This document shows positions 58,217 through 64,000 of a DNA stretch of 64,000 bases, one piece after another. The stretch comes from Myoxocephalus aenaeus. Its lineage: Eukaryota; Chordata; Actinopteri; Perciformes; Cottidae. A model generated the notes under the pieces. That model saw only the letters and a program-made list of their open reading frames with translations, was not told where the DNA came from and did not search any database. A program made the translations under genes and the position numbers. Position 1 is the first letter of the stretch, and every line of letters starts with the position of its first letter. The stretch lies in contig JBAMJR010000099.1 in the NCBI GenBank assembly GCA_038501785.1, positions 2,265,501-2,329,500 of the forward strand, given 5' to 3'.

Positions 58217-61200
58217 ATCCACTTAACACGTTTTGTTTTGTATTTCTATCTTTTCCTCTCCTCCTATTTGTTCAGCGGTGGATTTATGAAAAGGAGGAAT
58301 TATTCTCAAATGGGATTGCGGTCTATCTGTTGCGCCCAGGTATTGGCACACTATGACTTCAAAGGCCATCGCAGTGCTTTGAAGTGTAGCTTGAAGAGAG
58401 ACACCTGTTTTTTTTTCTTGTCGTAATAATTGTTCAACACACTGATATTTAACGCCCACGCCGAATGACAAGCTTGGATTCTGTGAACATGACAATCAGT
58501 CTGGGTCGGAAAATCCTCATCTACAATGACATGGCAGAAAGAAGAGCACCAGGAACACTAAATGATACCTTACCGAGGCGGGTTTTATAGGCAACCCCCT
58601 AAGTACTGGCCAATGTAGATGTGTACTACAAACTATGATCTCATATTTTAATTGATTTCGTACACTTGCACATAGTTGTTCTAGTTATTTAATGTGCTTA
58701 TACAGTGTCATCAGCCACCGTATTCTACCGAGAGCTATCAATTCCCCTTTAAAAGCAGTTCATGCAATTAAGAAAACCCACCATCAGTCCACCAGGCTGC
58801 GGACTGTGCTTGTGATTTTTATTTTTTACTCTTCAATATTCAAGATGTCCTGAGGCTCCTTTGTCGGCAAAATTTTTTTTTCTATGTGAGGATGACAGGG
58901 AAGGTCTCGACTATGGGGAGGACCCAGTAGAGCGGGTCTGCCTCTGTTAATCTGTAGCCATGCCTGTGACTTCTCAGCCTCGCCTGTGAAGATGAAAATA
59001 AAAAAGGTATTATTTTCTGACCTCAAGCCAAGGCCCCCCGCCGTAATTGAAAACTCTCAAAGCATTCTCACATTCTATCACCTCGTCTCATCTTCTTTTC
59101 ATATGGTGTATGCTTTTATCCAAAAGACCTTACAGTACTAAGAGTGCATGCTTTTCAAGTATGGGTGGCACGTGTTGAAACCCTGCTGGAATAAAACCTC
59201 TTCTTCTCATCTTTCCATCTCTCTTCTTTTTGCAAAAAACACGCAACCCTAAACCAGAGAGACCTTTCCACACATAATCTCAGAACAATGCTTTAGACTA
59301 CTAAATCAATTGTGGATATGGTTAGTGTCGGGGTTACGCTAATGTCAGTACATTGTGTTACATTTTTTTAGAAATTAGTCATGGAAATTAGTCAAGATTG
59401 TTTATGCTTTTACATCCATCGGATTTTAAGCAACATTTTAGCATTCATTGATGTCATGGACACCTGATGCATGTGTCTAACATTAATTCTGCTACTGAGA
59501 CTCAAGTAATATGCTGGCTCAACAAAAATAATGAACTCGGGTGAGTCATAAATGTTACTAATGCAGTTGTGTCAACTGATTATTACAATTTGGCAATATT
59601 GGACTGTAATTTAACAAATGAAATAAAACATTTTGTATTGCAATATTATTTTACTACAGTTCATGAGAAGAGGAGCAGTGCTCTTTGCCGGCTTGCATAA
59701 TATGGAAGAATGTGTGTCAAATGCTGCTAATTGTTTTATATTTGATTCTTTCCCATCTAGTTGAAGCATTGACTTTGATTCATATTTGGATATATTTAAA
59801 TAATAATGTTGTTATCGGTATGTTATTTTTATAATGGAAACTGTGCTTTGCATGAGCTTAAATGTGTGTAGTTGAGTTGAGGATGAATTAATTTGCACCA
59901 CCTCACTTTTAATGTTCTCATTTTTCCTCACCTCTGAGGGTAGTTTTTGGTATGTAGATATCAAATGAATGTTTTTAATTTATTCAAGCCCAGGACACAC
60001 TATTTACATTAAAATATTAAATATTAAAATTCCACAGGTATCCTATCCTGAGACCTGTAAAGGGGAACGGCAGGCCAGCAGCATCAGCAGCATGAATCTA
60101 CAATGTGGTTTCCAAGCGGAGCAATAGGAAGGCTGCAGCACAAAGAGGGGCTCTGTTCCCCCACTGATGAGCCAGCACAAACTGCCAGTGCCCTCACTGA
60201 ATCATTCCCCTAGTAAATGTCCTTCACCATCGGCTTTTATGCAGCACAGCTCCCTCACCCAGACTTCAGGCACTGTAAACGGCAAGCAGGGTCAGAGTAA
60301 TTGAAATCATTAATCGTGTTTTATTCCACTTTGGGGCAAAGTAAGCTTGAATTGGAAAGAGGTAGGTAATGGCTTTGGATAATGCACCAGTCTTTGAGGG
60401 AAGCGAATGAAACAATATTGAGTTGCATAGAATACTGAGTTTCAAAGGTGGAATAGTTGTAGATCATGTACCATTATGCTGTCATAATAAAATCATTGAT
60501 TTATCTTTTAGATTAGTTGCTTACTTTATTAATTTATTGAATTGAATTTAAGCCACAAAGACAAAGAAAGACGAAGAATACAAACAACCTCTGGCATACA
60601 CCTTATCACTTATCATCAAAGTAAAACTGTAGAGCAAAAAAAAGTATATATTGATACATACAATGAGATGAAAAATAAATAACAAAACGTTTTCAAAACA
60701 TCAATAATACATTAAAACTGTTACAAACAACTAAATATTAGCAAACAAGGTAGTAGATCAGACTGAACTTGAATGGTCTGCCTCAAAATGAATAAAAAAA
60801 GTTGGGCCGATGAACCAAAACTGAGTGTTTTTCCTGTAGAGCTGACAAGTAAACACCCCAATACACATTTCAACTTTTTTGCAGAAATTAAAATGAGAGG
60901 TAAAGTAAAATACAGAAACCATCTTTCTCGGACATTGGTAAATTCTGTTTTTCCTATTGGCATTTAACCCTGTGTCACAGTTACTACTATCGCATGTGTC
61001 TGAATCAGACGGGGCTTAAGTTCAAAGGAGACTGCCTAGTTGATTTCATGTCCTTAGAACAGAGCACCCCGGGGTGCAAAACATGTCCTGTAACCCCATG
61101 GGAGCTGAACAGCAAGCTGACCTCTAGCACCATGCTCCCAGTTTGGCCATGACCTTGTGATGTTCCCCCACTGGTTCAGACAGGGCAACAATGTCAGCTT

Positions 61201-61643
61201 GAGTCTGACTTGTTCCACCTATACCCGGCTTGAGTTTCCACATTGATAGACACACTGGACGAGGACTCTAAACATGGTGGGATCTTCATTCCCACAGAAG
61301 CTGATCACCATGCACAAAAAAAGTTTGCTTTGTTCCTGACCATAGCGCATGCTCATTATCATCTTTCTCTGCCCTTGCCTGACCTTTCCTACCACACTTA
61401 TATTATTATTATATTATCAGTATATAAATACATACACAAAAATCTAAAAGTACTCCCCTTTTGTAGTCCAACAAACATGCACCTCTACTATAAAGCCCAT
61501 TTGGATCTGCTCACTTCCTGTTGGTCAGTTTGGACCCATTACCAGCAGGTAATATGCTCATATGAACAAATATTTGGGGGATCGATATTAAATAAAAACA
61601 AGAACATAGATTGGATTGAATATGTATAATGGCTTGAATTAAA

Positions 61644-61671
61644 TGTGTGTGTGTGTGTGTGTGTGTGTGTT
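61644..61671 (+). repeat. (TG)n microsatellite
   Basis: Uninterrupted TG run of 14 units. Confidence 0.95.
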
Positions 61672-61752
61672 GCAAACGAATGTTAACAATAAAAACGTGA
61701 ATGCGTCAGCTGAAATGACAACATGTGACTATTGTTTGCAGGTTAGCATGCC

Positions 61753-61793
61753 GGTTAGAATTGCCAGGTTAGAATTGCCAGGTTAGAATTGCA
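61753..61793 (+). repeat. 14-bp tandem repeat, about three units
   Basis: GGTTAGAATTGCCA is repeated at 61753 and 61767, then partly (GGTTAGAATTGCA) at 61781-61793. A related GGTTAGCATGCC precedes it. Confidence 0.92.
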
Positions 61794-64000
61794 GGTAGTG
61801 TTACCTTGGGTTATGGTGCAACCCACTCTGAGACGGTAGGTTAGCGTAGTAGTGGCTCCCACCTCTGGCTCTGCTGCTTCAGTTCTGGTTTGCTGCCCTC
61901 CCCAGTGACCTGGAAGAAGTCATCAGCCGCCTGTGCTGCGCTGTGCAATCTGCGGTTGCCACTCAACCTCTTACTGAGCAGGTGTTTTGAGATGCTGGAC
62001 TCAAGTGGTGGGACATCTGAGTAACCAGAACTAAACAAGTTCCCCGCTTTTGTAGTTTGTTTAGCTGACGTATTGCCAGCTACAGGTGAACTTCACAGGC
62101 CATCCTGAACTGCTTACATGATATCTCTTTTGATTGGCTGTCCACCACTGAAATGAGCAGGATTGTTTGGATTGTTAAGCCTTCAGCACCAGCTCAGGAG
62201 TCATTCAGATGGCATGATATCTGTCTTTTCCACTTATATTTTCAAACCTTTCACCCTTTAGAGTCTGTTAAAGGGCAAAGCCTGTGTGAAATGTGGACAA
62301 CGCTTTAAGGGTCGTGACAAACCCTTCCTTTAAGACTTAGATTTTCCATACTTGCAGTGCCTCTATCTTTGATTTCAACAGAATTATTACATGGTGCTTG
62401 TGAAATGTATTTTTATTAGCTTCGTTGCGAGGTCTGGTGTATTTTGATTATTGGCTGGAGGCGCCGAGAGCATGTGGCTCTATCTTCCTGTTTCAGGTTG
62501 CAGGTGCAGGTGGATTGCCTCAGGACAGGGTCAGTTATACCTGCGCGCTCACACTGTGCGGCATGGCAAGGCACGCTTTAAGCGCTCACTGGAGATGGAG
62601 TGGGATTGCTTTCCCTTCCATCATGCAAGCTTGCGGACCTGTCCTTATCAGCTTGACTGGCTTGGGACAGGTTAAACTGTGCTCACTCACTGACACACAG
62701 GGGAGACTAGCAGCAAAGGCAAGAAAGAGAGTGACAGCTGCTTCTAGAATGCCGTTTCTCTTCTTTTTTGGGGGTGTGGGGGTTATATTTCATGTGTATA
62801 TTTGCCAGATAGCCTTGTTAAAATATCAGTAGCATTGGCATTTCTTTCCACAAATGTATTTACTGACAATGTAATATACGCAAATTAATCTAATACACGT
62901 GATAATAGCAATCAGGACCAAACACAAAGCATTCTTGCATATCCACTTTATGTAACGCCCATTACTATCCCTAGACAGACATTTTACATTTTCTGTTGAT
63001 GAGGTTTGTGTTTATGTTATCCTCAGGCGTTTAAAGATGCATCCCTCTAATGATGAAAGTTGCACAAGGCTGGCATTCCATGCTAAATAAGCTGAACCAG
63101 CTATATGTCTAAGAAAAATGATGTGTTCCATATTGGCATGCATATTTGAACTTTTCATGATTTTTTCTACAGTTAGCAGGTTAAAAAAAAGCATAATCTT
63201 TGGTAAGGATAACACAACTTTATACAGTGGTGTAATGTGATTAATAAAACTATGACTTCACCTTGGCTTGATAAAATTCTGCAGATTGATTACATACATT
63301 CTCAAAGTACTCCAAAACTTGACAACTATCAAACCTCAATCACATGAAGTTAAACTTTCACTGATCTGTTTCTGAATATAATCATCTTAAAACATGTGTT
63401 TAAAAAGATGTTCCATCTTTCACAAGGTTAAATGTTTTTTTACGCTAACCACTAATGAGCCTCTTCAGATTGTAATGATTTCTTTCAAAGTAATCCAAAT
63501 AGCCGTTCTTCCTAACAGCAATTATATGACAAACCCCTTCCAAGAGGTGTGTGAACCCATTTTGTGGCCTGATTGAAAGCTATTCATCACAGTTGGCAGC
63601 CTCCTCACTTCCACATTGCTTGCGTACGTGTGCCACGTCTCAATCCTCTGCAAAAAGCTTCTTACTTTTCCATTCAGAGCAAAATGGTCTCTGCTTATAT
63701 ACTGCTCACTGCATGTTAAAGACCTTTTAGCTTTTATATATTTTTAACAGCACTCAGGGAATAAATACTAACTATATTCATGTATTATGGATTTGTCAAT
63801 AGGGAAATATTCATTTGTACCTCTCTTTGGTCATACACACTCATCATTAAGTTGTGGTGGTTGAAGTACTTCCGCTATGTTAAAATAAAACACCTGAAAG
63901 TTATTTTGTACTATTTTCAACAAGCCTGCTTAAAAGAAGAACGAGAAAATGTGTATATGCACATTATAAATATGCAAAAATGCGACAGACAATCTAAGTG

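Larger units (their letters stand above)
55788..64000. other. Mostly unique non-coding DNA, no gene recognised
   Basis: About 8 kb with no transposon termini that I can define and no domain-bearing open frame. It holds (AC)n runs at 56908-56972 and 57793-57872, (TG)n at 61644-61671, a 14-bp tandem repeat at 61753-61793 and a nested inverted-repeat structure at 58117-58216. A 135-codon frame at 62425-62832 has ordinary composition but no family features or splice context. Confidence 0.45.

Noticed and set aside
62425..62832. 135-codon frame MRGLVYFDYWLEAPRACG...
   Set aside because: Longest non-repeat frame in the right part, but no recognised domain and an overlapping frame of 74 codons is equally open. 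Treated as chance without homology support.

Overview
The window looks like vertebrate, most probably teleost fish, nuclear DNA. It is AT-leaning and dense in (CA)n/(TG)n microsatellites. It carries a recognisably teleost set of transposable elements: a Tc1-like element, hAT and piggyBac relatives, Gypsy-type solo LTRs, a DIRS-type retroelement remnant, LINE 3' ends, and a tRNA-derived SINE with a GGAT-rich tail. I found no convincing host protein-coding exon, rRNA or functional tRNA gene. Almost every open frame over 60 codons is either a frame through simple repeats or part of a transposon, so the window is probably intergenic or lies inside a very large intron.

Layout. 1-8.97 kb is mostly unique non-coding DNA with a purine-rich tract near 0.84-1.15 kb. 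8.97-14.9 kb holds a 5'-truncated SINE with a 13-bp target-site duplication (TSD), a LINE 3' UTR, a solo LTR, and a 1.0-kb hAT-type element (perfect 8-bp TSD) swollen by a 640-bp TA/TG array and carrying a tRNA-like block. 14.9-17.9 kb is unique. 17.9-30 kb is a transposon cluster: a promoter-like GC patch, a decayed DIRS-type reverse transcriptase on the minus strand, a Gypsy-type leader with a gag start, a LINE end, a 1.37-kb terminal-inverted-repeat (TIR) element enclosing what looks like a small TATA/splice/poly(A) unit, a nearly complete but frameshifted Tc1-like transposon, and a 1.6-kb piggyBac-type element inserted inside a solo LTR (CATT TSD).

30.5-35.7 kb and 51.3-52.8 kb hold three copies of one hAT-superfamily element, each with a perfect 8-bp TSD. 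They keep a promoter-like CCAAT cluster, the first coding exon and a downstream exon of a transposase, and a poly(A) signal, but lack the transposase core. 36.4-37.0 kb is a LINE end. 38.8 kb is another LTR. 40.5-41.2 kb is an unassigned element with 59-bp terminal inverted repeats. 47.6-48.1 kb is a minus-strand LINE end. 50.4 and 55.4-55.8 kb are SINE copies. The remainder to 64 kb is largely unique, with homeodomain-type AT-rich motifs and one nested inverted-repeat structure near 58.1-58.2 kb.

How the parts relate: none of the coding remnants seen here appears able to make a full transposase or reverse transcriptase, so all copies would depend on enzymes encoded elsewhere in the genome. 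Family names rest on termini, TSDs and recognisable peptide motifs read by eye; no database search was possible.
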